A program made the position numbers and the translations under genes. From Neobacillus niacini (GTDB lineage Bacteria > Bacillota > Bacilli > Bacillales > Cytobacillaceae): a stretch of DNA of 64,000 bases. The stretch is from positions 1-64,000 of the forward strand of contig NZ_JAMBOX010000008.1 of NCBI RefSeq assembly GCF_023715785.1, read 5' to 3'. The notes under the pieces were generated by a model, which saw nothing but the letters and a program-made list of their open reading frames with translations, was not told where the DNA came from and did not search any database. Below, piece after piece: positions 41,260 through 50,050 of the stretch (its first letter is position 1; every line of letters begins with the position of its first letter).

Positions 41260-43020
41260 TTACTGTAAATAATTATTCAGAAGACTATTTATGGAGTTAT
41301 TTATTTCATTTATGTTAGGATTTCCTACTTTCGTATCGTTAAGGCTATAGTTCCTTTTTAGTTGAATAATTCTTTCTATACTTTCATTTAGTCTTTGTTC
41401 GGAGATTTCCCCATTTTGAACAGCCGTTTTTAAAGAGGAGATAATCTTTACAACATTATTATAGTCATGCCCTACTAAAATAATATCGCTTCCTGCCTTT
41501 ACTGATTCTACCGATGCTTTACCAATATCAAAATGTTCTGCTATGGCTCCCATTGTCATATCATCCGTTATGATTACTCCTGTAAAACCAAGTTGTTTTC
41601 TAAGAAGATCCGTCATGATAGCTTTTGACATGGTCCCTGGATTCGTTTTATCTAATTGAGGCAATAAGATATGAGCGACCATCACAACATCTGCACCTTG
41701 ATTAATCGCACGTTCAAACGGTATTAACTCTAGTTCTTTAAGTTCCTTAAGGCTTTTATTTACAATTGGAAGGTCCAGATGGGAATCAACCGATGTATCT
41801 CCGTGACCAGGAAAATGCTTAATTGTCGTGATAACGTTCTGAGACTGTATCCCTTTCATCGTTTGAACCCCAAGTTTACTTACTATTTCCGCATTGTTCC
41901 CAAATGATCGATCCCCGATTACTGGGTTATTCGGATTGCTGTTAATATCGAGATCAGGTGCAAAATCGAGATTTAAACCAAATTCTTTTAATTCTTGCCC
42001 TAAAAGTGTTCCGACTTTAAAAGAAAAATCAGGATTGTTTACTTGTCCAATCTGTTTATTTGGAGGAAAGTTAACAAGTCCACCCGGCAATCTTGTCACA
42101 CGTCCACCCTCTTGGTCAACACCTAGTAAAAGCGGTAGACTTGAACTATTTCCAGATTTTAGCTGATTCGCAAATTGAACTGCTTGTGCAGGGGTTTCAA
42201 AATTATTTTTGTAAAAAATAATTCCTCCGACATGGATTTGGCTTATTAATTGTTTTGCGTTTGCATCCATTGTAGTCCCGGAAACCCCTGCAAGGATCAT
42301 CTGGCCAAGTTTATCTTCTAAGCTCATTTTAGAAATTACCTTTGAAATGCTTTGATTTACTTGTTGATTTGGCTTTTCAGCTTGTGCTTGTTGATTTGGT
42401 TCCTTTTCAATCTGTGTAAAGAGTGAGATATGGTCAACTTTAGGATTTGGCTCCTGCTCTGTTTTTACTGGTAAAATCCATAATAAATCAGTAGTAGCAG
42501 TTGCATGATAGACAAGTATCATTTGGTCATACGTTGAATCTTTATAGTATCGAATGGCATCGGGTTGTCCACCAGTTTTCTCAATTTCATTTAATGAGAT
42601 ATTTTGTAGTTCCGAATCATAAGATCGTATATCATTTACAGTCTGGTCGGCATAGCCGATTGTAGCATGATGATTTTCGTATTCCTCGTACCTGCCTTTA
42701 GCAGTTTTCGAAATATGATCGGACTTTCCCCACTCTTGATTTACTTCCTGCCATTTTGTTTTACCAGAAACAAAGGAAATGTTTGGGACTTTGCCTACCT
42801 TAGACAGAGAAAACGTTTCCTCTACTAATTTCTCAAGGTTTGAATTCTGATCATTCTTCGAGTCCATTGTATTTTTACCAGAAGGTTGAGTACTTTGTGT
42901 CGTCTGTTCACTACTATTGTCTTTGGTTGCATAATAATATACGCCAATAATTAAGGCTAAAATTAAAAGTGGAATCGTAAAAATAAGCTGTTTATTTCGA
43001 GATTTCCTTTGTCTTTTCAT
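41260..43020 (-). CDS. nagZ: NagZ-type GH3 beta-N-acetylhexosaminidase with N-terminal DUF4309 domain
   Basis: This 586-residue protein starts with a membrane anchor (about residues 12-30). A DUF4309 domain follows (about 62-202), with KVGKVPNISFVSG, GGQPDAIRYY and NPKVDHISLF. The GH3 catalytic domain (about 225-575) contains GVDQEGGRVTRLPGG, KHFPGHGDTS-VDSHLD (401-416; His/Asp acid-base dyad of NagZ) and GVIITDDMTM, with the likely nucleophile at D486. It probably trims GlcNAc from muropeptides at the outer membrane face. The Bacillus YbbD/NagZ C-terminal domain is missing. The next gene upstream encodes another DUF4309 protein. Confidence 0.9.
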   Translation of the reverse strand: MKRQRKSRNKQLIFTIPLLILALIIGVYYYATKDNSSEQTTQSTQPSGKNTMDSKNDQNSNLEKLVEETFSLSKVGKVPNISFVSGKTKWQEVNQEWGKSDHISKTAKGRYEEYENHHATIGYADQTVNDIRSYDSELQNISLNEIEKTGGQPDAIRYYKDSTYDQMILVYHATATTDLLWILPVKTEQEPNPKVDHISLFTQIEKEPNQQAQAEKPNQQVNQSISKVISKMSLEDKLGQMILAGVSGTTMDANAKQLISQIHVGGIIFYKNNFETPAQAVQFANQLKSGNSSSLPLLLGVDQEGGRVTRLPGGLVNFPPNKQIGQVNNPDFSFKVGTLLGQELKEFGLNLDFAPDLDINSNPNNPVIGDRSFGNNAEIVSKLGVQTMKGIQSQNVITTIKHFPGHGDTSVDSHLDLPIVNKSLKELKELELIPFERAINQGADVVMVAHILLPQLDKTNPGTMSKAIMTDLLRKQLGFTGVIITDDMTMGAIAEHFDIGKASVESVKAGSDIILVGHDYNNVVKIISSLKTAVQNGEISEQRLNESIERIIQLKRNYSLNDTKVGNPNINEINNSINSLLNNYLQ

Positions 43021-43252
43021 ACTCCAATTCCCCCTTTCTGACTGTTCGCTTTTAGCTAATATGACGTTTTTTCCCGTTTTTCGAGTTTATCATCCGCTTG
43101 TTAATTCTTGTTTTTAATCCATTCAAGAAAGTCTTTAACTTATAAGAGGATGAAATCATGATCCTTGCATCCTCTATTTAAGTTGTTAATTATAATATTT
43201 GCGCTTTTAGCAGAGCTTGTTAGGAGTTGTTACTGTTTTGTTTCATATTTTA

Positions 43253-45040
43253 TTACCATTGTCTTCCCGGATCGTTTGACATATTATTAACGGTCCCCCT
43301 TGGATAAAACACAGAGTAGTGGTCCATTACCGGGTCCGTATTGCTGTTTGAAGGCTTAGGAAATACTAACAAAATATTGTATTCTGAATTTGCAACATAC
43401 CCTATAATTTCCTCACCATTACTTACCACATCATATGCCGGAGTTCCAAATACTTTCTTTACCATAGAAAGTGATAATTCATTTAAGTTCTTATCAAAGG
43501 ATCTCGCCTCAAAAATCTGTGACCCTTTGTTGAACCCAAATACCACATTGTATTTCGAAAATACAGCATAATTTCCTTTAGCATTAGGTACCCAATCAAC
43601 CTTATCCGGTTTTCCTAGCTTTTTCTCTATGTCTTCTATAACAGTAGTTTTAACCGGAAACTCTGAGTTGATGATTTTACCCTGCTTTGCCAATTTCATG
43701 ATACTTGAAAGAAGCTCTCTTTGAGTATCCCCATTAGATGATGAAGCAGCGGTATTGTTATTCGATGCTGAAGCTTTACTTGTTATGACTTGTGTTGTAT
43801 TGCTTTGCGATGCCTGGCTTATATTGCCTTGCGTTGTATTACTTTGAGATGCCTGGCTTATATTGCCTTGCGTTGTATTACTTTGTGTTGCTTGACTTGT
43901 GTTGTCTTGCGTTGTATTGCTTTGTGATGCTTCGTCATGAGATGCCTTTTCCACTGACAGAGTTGACCTATTTGTATCGCTATTTTCATTTGGGATAACA
44001 TCTGCACTGCCTGGTTTAATGGTGCTTGAGCAGCCTACCATAATTGTAAGAGTTACAGCTAAAACTGCACATATTGCCGAACTTTTTTTAAATCCCGTAA
44101 TCATAATAATTCTCCGTTTATTGTATTTATTTGCATATCCTAATGTCCCAGTAGTACTTCTTTTCTCTGAGAATAATCTAAGCATATTGATCATAGTCTG
44201 ACCGTATTTTTTGACTTCTTCTTCTTTCTTCAAAGTGTTGATGACAGACGCATCACAGGCAACTTCACAGTCTTGTTTTACCTGATTAAGTGAATACCAA
44301 ATTAAAGGATTGAACCAATAAATTGCTTTAACAATCATAAGCAAGTTGTTTACCACTAAATCCTTGTTCTTAATATGATTTAACTCATGACTGAACACAA
44401 ACCTAAACTCTTCCAGGGTTAATTTATCTATAAGCTCCTCTGGAATTAAAATTTTAGGACGGATCATCCCGTAAACTGCGGGTGATTTCAAGTAATTACT
44501 ATAAATAGTTTTTACCTTTGAATTTATTTTAAGTCTTGATTTTTCTACTTCTAGAATTTCAAGTAAATCTTCTCTATCACAGATTGAACACTTTTTGAAT
44601 TTAGCCATCATCAAGATATTTACACATAGAATATACAATAAAGCTGATAAAACACCTATTATCCACAGCACCGCTGCAGTATCAAAATTAAAAATAGCGC
44701 CCATAATACCTGGATCAGCTAATGCGTTACTATCTTCAATAGACGGTGTATTTTCGGTTGTGATAGTACTGTTTGTTATTATGTTAGGAACATATTGATC
44801 TGCTATTAAATGAGGATCAAGTTCCTTCTGTTCAATTGTAATAAAATTCATAAAGCTTATATGACTTTGAATGTCTATTGGGAGTATTAGCCTAAGTACA
44901 AGCAAAATCCAAATATAATAATGAAGCTTTGCACTAAGCCTTTGTCTAAAAATCGCCTTTACCGTAAGTATCCCCAATGCTAGAATACTACCCATAAGTG
45001 ACAGTAATAAGACTTCTTTAAATACTGCAGATAAAACCAT
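43253..45040 (-). CDS. BlaR1-like M56 metallopeptidase with C-terminal DUF4309 domain
   Basis: This 595-residue membrane protein has N-terminal helices (about residues 7-27, 40-57, 120-147), a zinc-protease site HELNH (218-222) and a last helix around 320-337. After it come an Ser/Thr/Asn/Gln-rich linker with a 13-residue repeat (371-422) and a DUF4309 domain (about 441-582; KKLGKPDKV, NVVFGFNKGSQIF, VMDHYSVFYP). In BlaR1/MecR1 the outer domain is a penicillin sensor; here it is replaced by DUF4309. The adjacent blaI-type gene (17 bases upstream) makes this a sensor-protease/repressor pair for a different, probably cell-wall, signal. Confidence 0.9.
   Translation of the reverse strand: MVLSAVFKEVLLLSLMGSILALGILTVKAIFRQRLSAKLHYYIWILLVLRLILPIDIQSHISFMNFITIEQKELDPHLIADQYVPNIITNSTITTENTPSIEDSNALADPGIMGAIFNFDTAAVLWIIGVLSALLYILCVNILMMAKFKKCSICDREDLLEILEVEKSRLKINSKVKTIYSNYLKSPAVYGMIRPKILIPEELIDKLTLEEFRFVFSHELNHIKNKDLVVNNLLMIVKAIYWFNPLIWYSLNQVKQDCEVACDASVINTLKKEEEVKKYGQTMINMLRLFSEKRSTTGTLGYANKYNKRRIIMITGFKKSSAICAVLAVTLTIMVGCSSTIKPGSADVIPNENSDTNRSTLSVEKASHDEASQSNTTQDNTSQATQSNTTQGNISQASQSNTTQGNISQASQSNTTQVITSKASASNNNTAASSSNGDTQRELLSSIMKLAKQGKIINSEFPVKTTVIEDIEKKLGKPDKVDWVPNAKGNYAVFSKYNVVFGFNKGSQIFEARSFDKNLNELSLSMVKKVFGTPAYDVVSNGEEIIGYVANSEYNILLVFPKPSNSNTDPVMDHYSVFYPRGTVNNMSNDPGRQW
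43775..43930. repeat. 39-bp tandem repeat coding for a 13-residue linker repeat
   Basis: Four in-frame units (ASQSNTTQDNTSQ and variants) lie within the M56 gene. The two middle units are almost identical at DNA level, so copy number may vary between strains. Confidence 0.85.
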
Positions 45041-45057
45041 GCACCATTACCTGCCTT

Positions 45058-45444
45058 TTAATCGTTATTTTTTTTATTAAGCAATCTTTCGAGTTCTTCT
45101 ATTTCCTTCTCAGAAATCTTCTCTTCTTTTATAAAATTGGCGAGCATAAGGTGGATAGAACCATCGTATACCTTTTGCAGAAACGACCTTGTTTCTTCCA
45201 GTACACAGTCTCTTTTATCTACCAAAGGATAATACTCATAAAGAGGCATCTCCTTATTTACACCTATAGCACCTTTTTTTACCAGTCTACTTATTAATGA
45301 ATGAATTGTTTTGGGACTCCATTTCTTCTTAGAACTTACAGCCTCTACTATCTTCGCAGAAGTTAATGGAGATGGAGTTTCTTCCCATAGCACCTTCATT
45401 ACAATCCACTCTGCATCAGATATATTGCACTCTGCTTTCTTCAT
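45058..45444 (-). CDS. BlaI/MecI/CopY family repressor
   Basis: This 128-residue winged-helix repressor contains ISDAEWIVMKVLWEE, KTIHSLISRLVKKGAI and a C-terminal dimerisation region, matching BlaI in length and order. The family is inactivated by cleavage or by the partner BlaR1 protease. Start ATG 45444 has GGAGGAG upstream; a longer frame to 45477 runs through the operator. It and the M56 gene form a two-gene operon under its own double operator. Confidence 0.92.
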   Translation of the reverse strand: MKKAECNISDAEWIVMKVLWEETPSPLTSAKIVEAVSSKKKWSPKTIHSLISRLVKKGAIGVNKEMPLYEYYPLVDKRDCVLEETRSFLQKVYDGSIHLMLANFIKEEKISEKEIEELERLLNKKNND

Positions 45445-45456
45445 CTTTCTCCTCCA

Positions 45457-45497
45457 TCCTACAAGTGTAATCCACAATAAAGACTACACTTGTAGGA
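45457..45497. promoter_or_regulatory. Double BlaI-type operator
   Basis: TCCTACAAGTGTA (45457-45469) and its perfect inverse TACACTTGTAGGA (45485-45497) flank 15 bases. Each arm contains a TACA-NN-TGTA site (45460-45469 and 45485-45494), the BlaI/MecI recognition pattern. It overlaps the promoter and leader of the blaI-like gene. Confidence 0.88.
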
Positions 45498-45509
45498 CGG
45501 AGTTGTCAA
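45481..45509 (-). promoter_or_regulatory. Promoter of blaI-M56 operon
   Basis: TTGACA (minus strand, 45504-45509) is consensus. The -10 candidate TAGTCT (45481-45486) at 17 bases is weak. One BlaI site falls mostly within the spacer, so repression by occlusion is likely. Confidence 0.6.
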
Positions 45510-45758
45510 CGTCCTTTTTTCCCAAATTGAATAACCCACAATGTTTTTGCTACAAAATTAAAAATGAATAATAGACCGAAGCTGCGAAGCAGAAGGTTGA
45601 CCTGATAAAACGTCAATTTGAAGATCACAATATTCAGCAGGTACTATATTTTTTTGCAAATGAACGATATTATCTATCCAAGAAATAATTTTTCTTGTTT
45701 CATATTGAGAGGAACTTTGTCCTTCAACAAACTGATAGCTTTACTTTAACTAGAGTAA

Positions 45759-45887
45759 AGCCTTTCTCTTATTCTAGTAATGGGATTAGAAGAATTTCGG
45801 AAAGGACGAAAGGGTTATGGTTTGATTAGTATAGTTGCTTCTTTATTTATATTATTTGTATCACTTCAAGGCTTCATCTTGAACTAA
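45759..45887 (+). pseudogene. Remnant of a DUF3953-like membrane protein
   Basis: The plus strand reads LILVMGLEEFRKGRKGYGLI followed by a hydrophobic stretch ending LQGFILN and TAA 45885. It resembles the C-terminus of DUF3953 proteins of Bacillus. An in-frame stop precedes it and no ribosome site is found. Confidence 0.5.
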
Positions 45888-45966
45888 CGGGGCGGTAGTG
45901 AAAAAGTACTTTCTATAAAATTCCCTTCCAATTAAGACATAAGACCGACAACTTCAATAGAAAAAT

Positions 45967-45999
45967 ACGATGCTCTTATTTCGAGAGCATCGTTCTTTT
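45967..45999. terminator. Terminator, probably bidirectional
   Basis: ACGATGCTCT and AGAGCATCGT pair perfectly across a 7-base loop, with TCTTTTAT after it and ATTTTTC on the opposite strand. It ends the sigma-factor operon on the minus strand. Confidence 0.8.
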
Positions 46000-46040
46000 A
46001 TCTCTTATTAAAGTATTTTCCACCCAAAGCTACTCTCTCA

Positions 46041-46238
46041 TTAAAGATGCCGGTTACTTCCCTTGCTCACGACAACCTTTTCACCGCGGCCAACTACACA
46101 AGTCAAGAGTTTTTTCCAAAACGATCTTCTATTTCTCTGTTTCCCAACCCATCTAAACTGCTCCGACTGGCATTGTTTATACCCCTCTTGGACATCTTTC
46201 ATTCGTTGCTTGAGAGTATATTCATTTACAAGAAACAT
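46041..46238 (-). CDS. Small basic protein of unknown function
   Basis: A 65-codon frame lies directly after the repeat-protein gene, 17 bases from its stop. AAAGGGATG precedes ATG 46238 and overlaps the end of that gene, suggesting coupled translation. The product is rich in Lys/Arg with aromatic residues (FRWVGKQRNRRSFWKKLLT) and no membrane helix. I do not recognise it. Its position in the sigma-factor operon is the main argument for being real. Confidence 0.45.
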   Translation of the reverse strand: MFLVNEYTLKQRMKDVQEGYKQCQSEQFRWVGKQRNRRSFWKKLLTCVVGRGEKVVVSKGSNRHL

Positions 46239-46255
46239 TTCTATTCATCCCTTTC

Positions 46256-47458
46256 TTAAAGAGATAGTTTACCAACATTATGAAGAGCCGCCCCTTGTTC
46301 TTTTACCTTTTCTTCTTCAACAATGCCTGTATTTACTCGGACGATGTTTTGAAGAACACCTTTTAATCTCTTATCTCGGACCGTTATTTCCCCCAGGTTA
46401 TCTATTTCGGTAACCTTATTTCTCAGTACCTCTTCGCTTACATCTTTATCAAGAACAAGCTTGCCATTAACGATAAAATTGGCCGGTTCATCTAAAGCTA
46501 GGAATTGTTCGTTCGACCAGACTTCTTCCCCCTCAATCATGATAAAGCTATGTTCATAAGATAATATTTCTGTATCCAACGAGCTTGTGAGTTCATACAT
46601 AAGATCTTCTATCTGCTCATGGCAAACGATAATAGATGTGGAATGAACCTTGGCAATGGTCTCGGTGATTATATCTCTTTGTACATCGGCATCAAATAAA
46701 ATCGGCTTTTTAGTATATAAATTTTTCTGTTTAAAACGGCGAATCGAACGGTTATTTAACCGGAGCGTCCTATTTAACACCTCATAACCTGCCGGAATCA
46801 CCTCTATCTTACAGCCCGCTAAAGAAGCTGCTTTTTTATATAAAAAGGCTTCCTGTTCTTCGTAAAGAGAGATTTTTCCGTTAACCTCCAACCTGCTTAT
46901 TTTTTCGTCAAATTTCTCCATGTTTAAATCCTTTGAAAAGGAAAGAACTCCACTTATAACTAAATACGCTTGCTCATCAATGGCTCGGAGGAAGGAATTT
47001 GTTAAAGTGAATTTACCGCTTTCCAACCGTGGCGGTGTCTCTTGATAGCTTTCAAGCTCAAATGCCCCTTTGGAGATAATAGCGCTTAGTATGCCGGAGA
47101 GATGATCAGGGCAATAAACCTTCCCATTCACCATTAAATGAAGCAGCCCTATTTTCAAATCATCAGGTTGAATGTTTTTGTCAACGATGACTTCGCCGTT
47201 CACCAGTAGATGTATCGATTTCGAAATAGAGTTCAGGTATGCCTGATCAAGTTTCAGTATTCCATTTAAAATGCTATAGCCCTCCGGTAACTCACAGGTC
47301 GAACCAATATTTCCAATATTCAACCCCGTTAAAAGATGGGCATTCCCTTTTCGATAAAGTACCATTCCGACATTTTCAATTCGTTCAATTCCCTTAATGC
47401 TTTCTTCTGTCGCATCCAGCAAATTTAATAATCCAACATTTCCAATTCGTTGATTCAT
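46256..47458 (-). CDS. Repeat-containing protein of unknown function in a sigma-factor operon
   Basis: This 400-residue soluble protein contains a recurring short motif, [V/I]-N/S-G-x-[V/L/I] followed by a charged turn: LVNGEVIVDKNI, MVNGKVYCPDHL, ISGVLSFSKDL, EVNGKISLYEE, IVNGKLVLDKDV and NLGEITVRDKRL. NVG/NIGNIG elements occur at both ends. The pattern suggests a bactofilin-like beta-solenoid with helical insertions. It overlaps the ECF sigma gene by ATGA. It has no membrane helix, so it is not an ordinary transmembrane anti-sigma factor. I do not recognise a named family with confidence. Confidence 0.75.
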   Translation of the reverse strand: MNQRIGNVGLLNLLDATEESIKGIERIENVGMVLYRKGNAHLLTGLNIGNIGSTCELPEGYSILNGILKLDQAYLNSISKSIHLLVNGEVIVDKNIQPDDLKIGLLHLMVNGKVYCPDHLSGILSAIISKGAFELESYQETPPRLESGKFTLTNSFLRAIDEQAYLVISGVLSFSKDLNMEKFDEKISRLEVNGKISLYEEQEAFLYKKAASLAGCKIEVIPAGYEVLNRTLRLNNRSIRRFKQKNLYTKKPILFDADVQRDIITETIAKVHSTSIIVCHEQIEDLMYELTSSLDTEILSYEHSFIMIEGEEVWSNEQFLALDEPANFIVNGKLVLDKDVSEEVLRNKVTEIDNLGEITVRDKRLKGVLQNIVRVNTGIVEEEKVKEQGAALHNVGKLSL

Positions 47459-47931
47459 TGTTTTTCCTCCTCTAGTACCGTTCTTAATTTTTTGATGGCT
47501 AAATGAAGTTTGTAACGCACCGTTGCGGCTGGAATTCCCAATTGACTACCGATTTCCTGGCTGGAAAGCCCCAGCCAATAGCGCTTGAATATTAAATCAC
47601 TTATTTCCTGTGGCAAACAGGATAAGAGTTCCGTTATTTCTTGGTGGCTATGGGCCGCTTCCCGAATGGAAAAATCTAAATCGTCCTCCCACTCAGTTAA
47701 CCATTTTTCTTTTCTTCGTTCATCAATCATTTTGTTTTTCATGACACGGAAGAACCATGCCCGCTGCTTATAGTCCGGTAAAGTGAGAAGCTGTTCTTCC
47801 CTAAGTGCCTTAAGCACAGCATCCTGAACAAGGTCATTCGCTTCTTGTTCATGCCTAGCTATCGACCGGGCAAAGCGGTGAAGATCGTCTTTTAACTTTT
47901 CATATAAATCACTCACTTCCACTTTGATCAC
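47455..47931 (-). CDS. ECF-type RNA polymerase sigma factor
   Basis: This 158-residue sigma-70 family protein has region 2 (HEQEANDLVQDAVLKAL, then WFFRVMKNKMIDERR) and region 4 (LPQEISDLIFKRYWLGLSSQEIGSQLGIPAATVRYKL, read here as separate motifs; the helix-turn-helix is at about residues 120-140). Extracytoplasmic-function sigma factors respond to envelope stress. Start is GTG 47931 or a nearby GTG; no strong ribosome site decides it. The gene downstream is a soluble repeat protein instead of a membrane anti-sigma factor. Confidence 0.9.
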   Translation of the reverse strand: MIKVEVSDLYEKLKDDLHRFARSIARHEQEANDLVQDAVLKALREEQLLTLPDYKQRAWFFRVMKNKMIDERRKEKWLTEWEDDLDFSIREAAHSHQEITELLSCLPQEISDLIFKRYWLGLSSQEIGSQLGIPAATVRYKLHLAIKKLRTVLEEEKQ

Positions 47932-48505
47932 TCACTTTTGTTTTTTTAAAAGATAAGGAAGTATAAATTTTGACTTTGAGGATTATCTAGCTCCAAAGCC
48001 CTAGCGGCTAGTGTCCTTCGCACTTCACCCTTACGATAAGTCAAACACGAATGCGCTGCGCTCTTCGTGTTTGCTTTATCTCAGTTGAAGCGCTCCATAA
48101 GGAAGACTTCGGCAGCATAAGCATCGCACGAAGGAAAAGCGTTAGCTTTTTCGAGGAGGTCATACATTGTTGAACAGAGCGCTTGCTCTTTTCTTATCAC
48201 TTCATAATTTGGGTTATGAATGAAGAATTTTTACTCGGAGACTGCCCCGGCGCTTTCGCTTTAAGCGAAGACACTTTGTTTAATTCTGCGTTCTCATATA
48301 GTTAACGGTTTAAGACCGCAAAGTGTTGGAGGAATTTATAAAATTTTTTAAAACTTTCTCAGAGCTTGGATGAACGAGCTTGAAAAAAGTCCTTTATTTG
48401 TATTTAAACAAACGTTCGAACAGTTTTCCAACCATATCAATAGTTGAAGCCTTTACATATAATAGGACGAAAATATGTGCTATTTAGCTATTGTCGTTTT
48501 GAAAA
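47932..48505. repeat. Intergenic region rich in GC-richer palindromic repeats
   Basis: No gene is visible. From about 47985 the sequence (CTAGCTCCAAAGCCCTAGCG and on) has the look of the Bacillus dispersed intergenic repeats with CTAGCTCCAG-type borders. AAACACGAA (48043-48051) pairs with TTCGTGTTT (48064-48072). A second hairpin GCTTTCGC/GCGAAG occurs around 48252-48268. Copies elsewhere in the genome would have to be checked. Confidence 0.5.
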
Positions 48506-48575
48506 AGAGTGCCTGGCACCACCCGATTAATGTCGAAAAGAAAACGACAAAGTGCGGGTCGTGACAGGCACTCTT
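48506..48575. repeat. ~65-bp nested palindromic intergenic element, copy 5
   Basis: AAGAGTGCCTGGCACCACCCG and GTCGTGACAGGCACTCTT are the ends; TGTCG and CGACA form the inner stem around AAAAGAAAA. It follows the terminator of the permease gene and ends in TTTTG. Confidence 0.82.
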
Positions 48576-48589
48576 TTGATAGTTATTAC

Positions 48590-48634
48590 TAAAAAACAAA
48601 GTGAACCACCGATTAATCATTCCATCGGTGGTTC
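48590..48634 (-). terminator. Terminator of the permease operon
   Basis: GAACCACCGAT (48603-48613) and ATCGGTGGTTC (48624-48634) pair perfectly; on the minus strand ACTTTGTTTTTT follows. It lies 40 bases after the permease stop. Confidence 0.85.
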
Positions 48635-48673
48635 TCCTTTGTCCGGACAATTTTAAAATAGTTGCCCGCCAGC

Positions 48674-50035
48674 CTAATCCAATTTCAAGCCAGTATCCTT
48701 CTTCATTAGCTTCAAAACAATTAAATAGACAATGCCAATTCCCAGCCAGATAAAGCCAAGTTGCTTAGAAAGTGGATCCAGGTTAATCCAAACATAACCA
48801 ATAATAATGAATCCGATGATTGGAAGGATCAAGTGTTTGACATAATCCTTGCTTTGCTTTTTCCGCATGAAATAGTTGATTACGGACAAATGCAAGAATA
48901 AAAAGGAAGATAATGCCCCAAAGTTAACAACGGAAGACAATGCTCCTATTTGTGATTCAAACGCAACCGTTACAATAACAGACAGAATCGCAATAACAAT
49001 GGTTCCAATATAGGGTGTTTGATATTTTGGATGAACCTTTGCTAAAATCTGCGGAAGCTTGCGATCTCTTGCCATACTGAACAGGATTCTAGAAATCGCA
49101 GCTTGTGCCACCAACGAGTTTGCAATTCCCCAAGAGAGGGCAGTTGCTAAGATCGTTACATATTTAAGCCATGTTCCGCCAGCTACTTCAGCAATTTGAT
49201 AGAAGGCGACATCCGGATTATCAAAGCTTTTGAAGTCTGGCCAAATAAGGGCTGCTACCCATGTTTGGATAATAAATAAGGCACCGACCGTTAACAGAGC
49301 ATAAATACACGCTTTCCCAATCGATTTGCTGCCATCCTTCGTTTCTTCAGCCAATGTGGAAATCCCGTCAAATCCCAAGAAGCTAAGCACCGCAATGGAA
49401 ACAGCCCCCATGACCATACTCATGCTAAAATGGCTTTTATCATATAATGGTTTAATGGTCACTTCTGCTCCATTTACCCCTTTAGCTATGGCCACGATGC
49501 CAACAATCACAAATATGGCTAAGATGATTAATTCCAAGATGACGATAATTTTATTGGCCCGCGCCGTAAATTCAATCCCCCGGATATTAATGACCGTATT
49601 AATGGCGATAAAAATGATTACCCAGACGATAAGCGGAACTCCCGGAGCCATATCATGTAAGGCGGATGCACTGACTAAATATAATAATGCCGGAACAAAA
49701 ATATAATCCAGTAAAATGAGCCAGCCGGCAATAAAGCCAACCGAATCATTAATGCCTCTTTGGGCGTAAGAATAAACGGAACCCGCGATTGGGAACGCTT
49801 CTGACATTCGGGCATAACTGAACGCTGTAAAAATCATTCCAACCATCCCGATTAAATACGCGAGGGCAATCATCCCATTGGAGCCTTGCGCGACAGAGCC
49901 GTAAATGCCAAACGGAGCAATCGGCACCATGAAGACCATTCCATAAATGAGTAAGTCCCAAAAGGTAAGAGAACGTTTTAATTCTTGTTTATATAGTGGC
50001 TTCTGTGCGGGAGCTGCTACTTTTCTTGCTTCCAT
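48674..50035 (-). CDS. APC family amino acid/amine permease
   Basis: This 453-residue transporter has about 12 membrane helices and APC signatures: GSVYSYAQRGINDSVGFIAG in the helix 3 region and FLGFDGISTLAEETKDGSK in the helix 6-7 region. It is the last gene after formamidase and may import an amide, amine or amino acid whose nitrogen is released by that enzyme. The ribosome site GGGGGGGGAAG precedes ATG 50035. Confidence 0.9.
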   Translation of the reverse strand: MEARKVAAPAQKPLYKQELKRSLTFWDLLIYGMVFMVPIAPFGIYGSVAQGSNGMIALAYLIGMVGMIFTAFSYARMSEAFPIAGSVYSYAQRGINDSVGFIAGWLILLDYIFVPALLYLVSASALHDMAPGVPLIVWVIIFIAINTVINIRGIEFTARANKIIVILELIILAIFVIVGIVAIAKGVNGAEVTIKPLYDKSHFSMSMVMGAVSIAVLSFLGFDGISTLAEETKDGSKSIGKACIYALLTVGALFIIQTWVAALIWPDFKSFDNPDVAFYQIAEVAGGTWLKYVTILATALSWGIANSLVAQAAISRILFSMARDRKLPQILAKVHPKYQTPYIGTIVIAILSVIVTVAFESQIGALSSVVNFGALSSFLFLHLSVINYFMRKKQSKDYVKHLILPIIGFIIIGYVWINLDPLSKQLGFIWLGIGIVYLIVLKLMKKDTGLKLD

Positions 50036-50050
50036 GTAACTTCCCCCCCC

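Noticed and set aside
43775-43930. 39-bp repeats as a mobile element
   Set aside because: They are in-frame coding repeats within one gene and encode a low-complexity linker.
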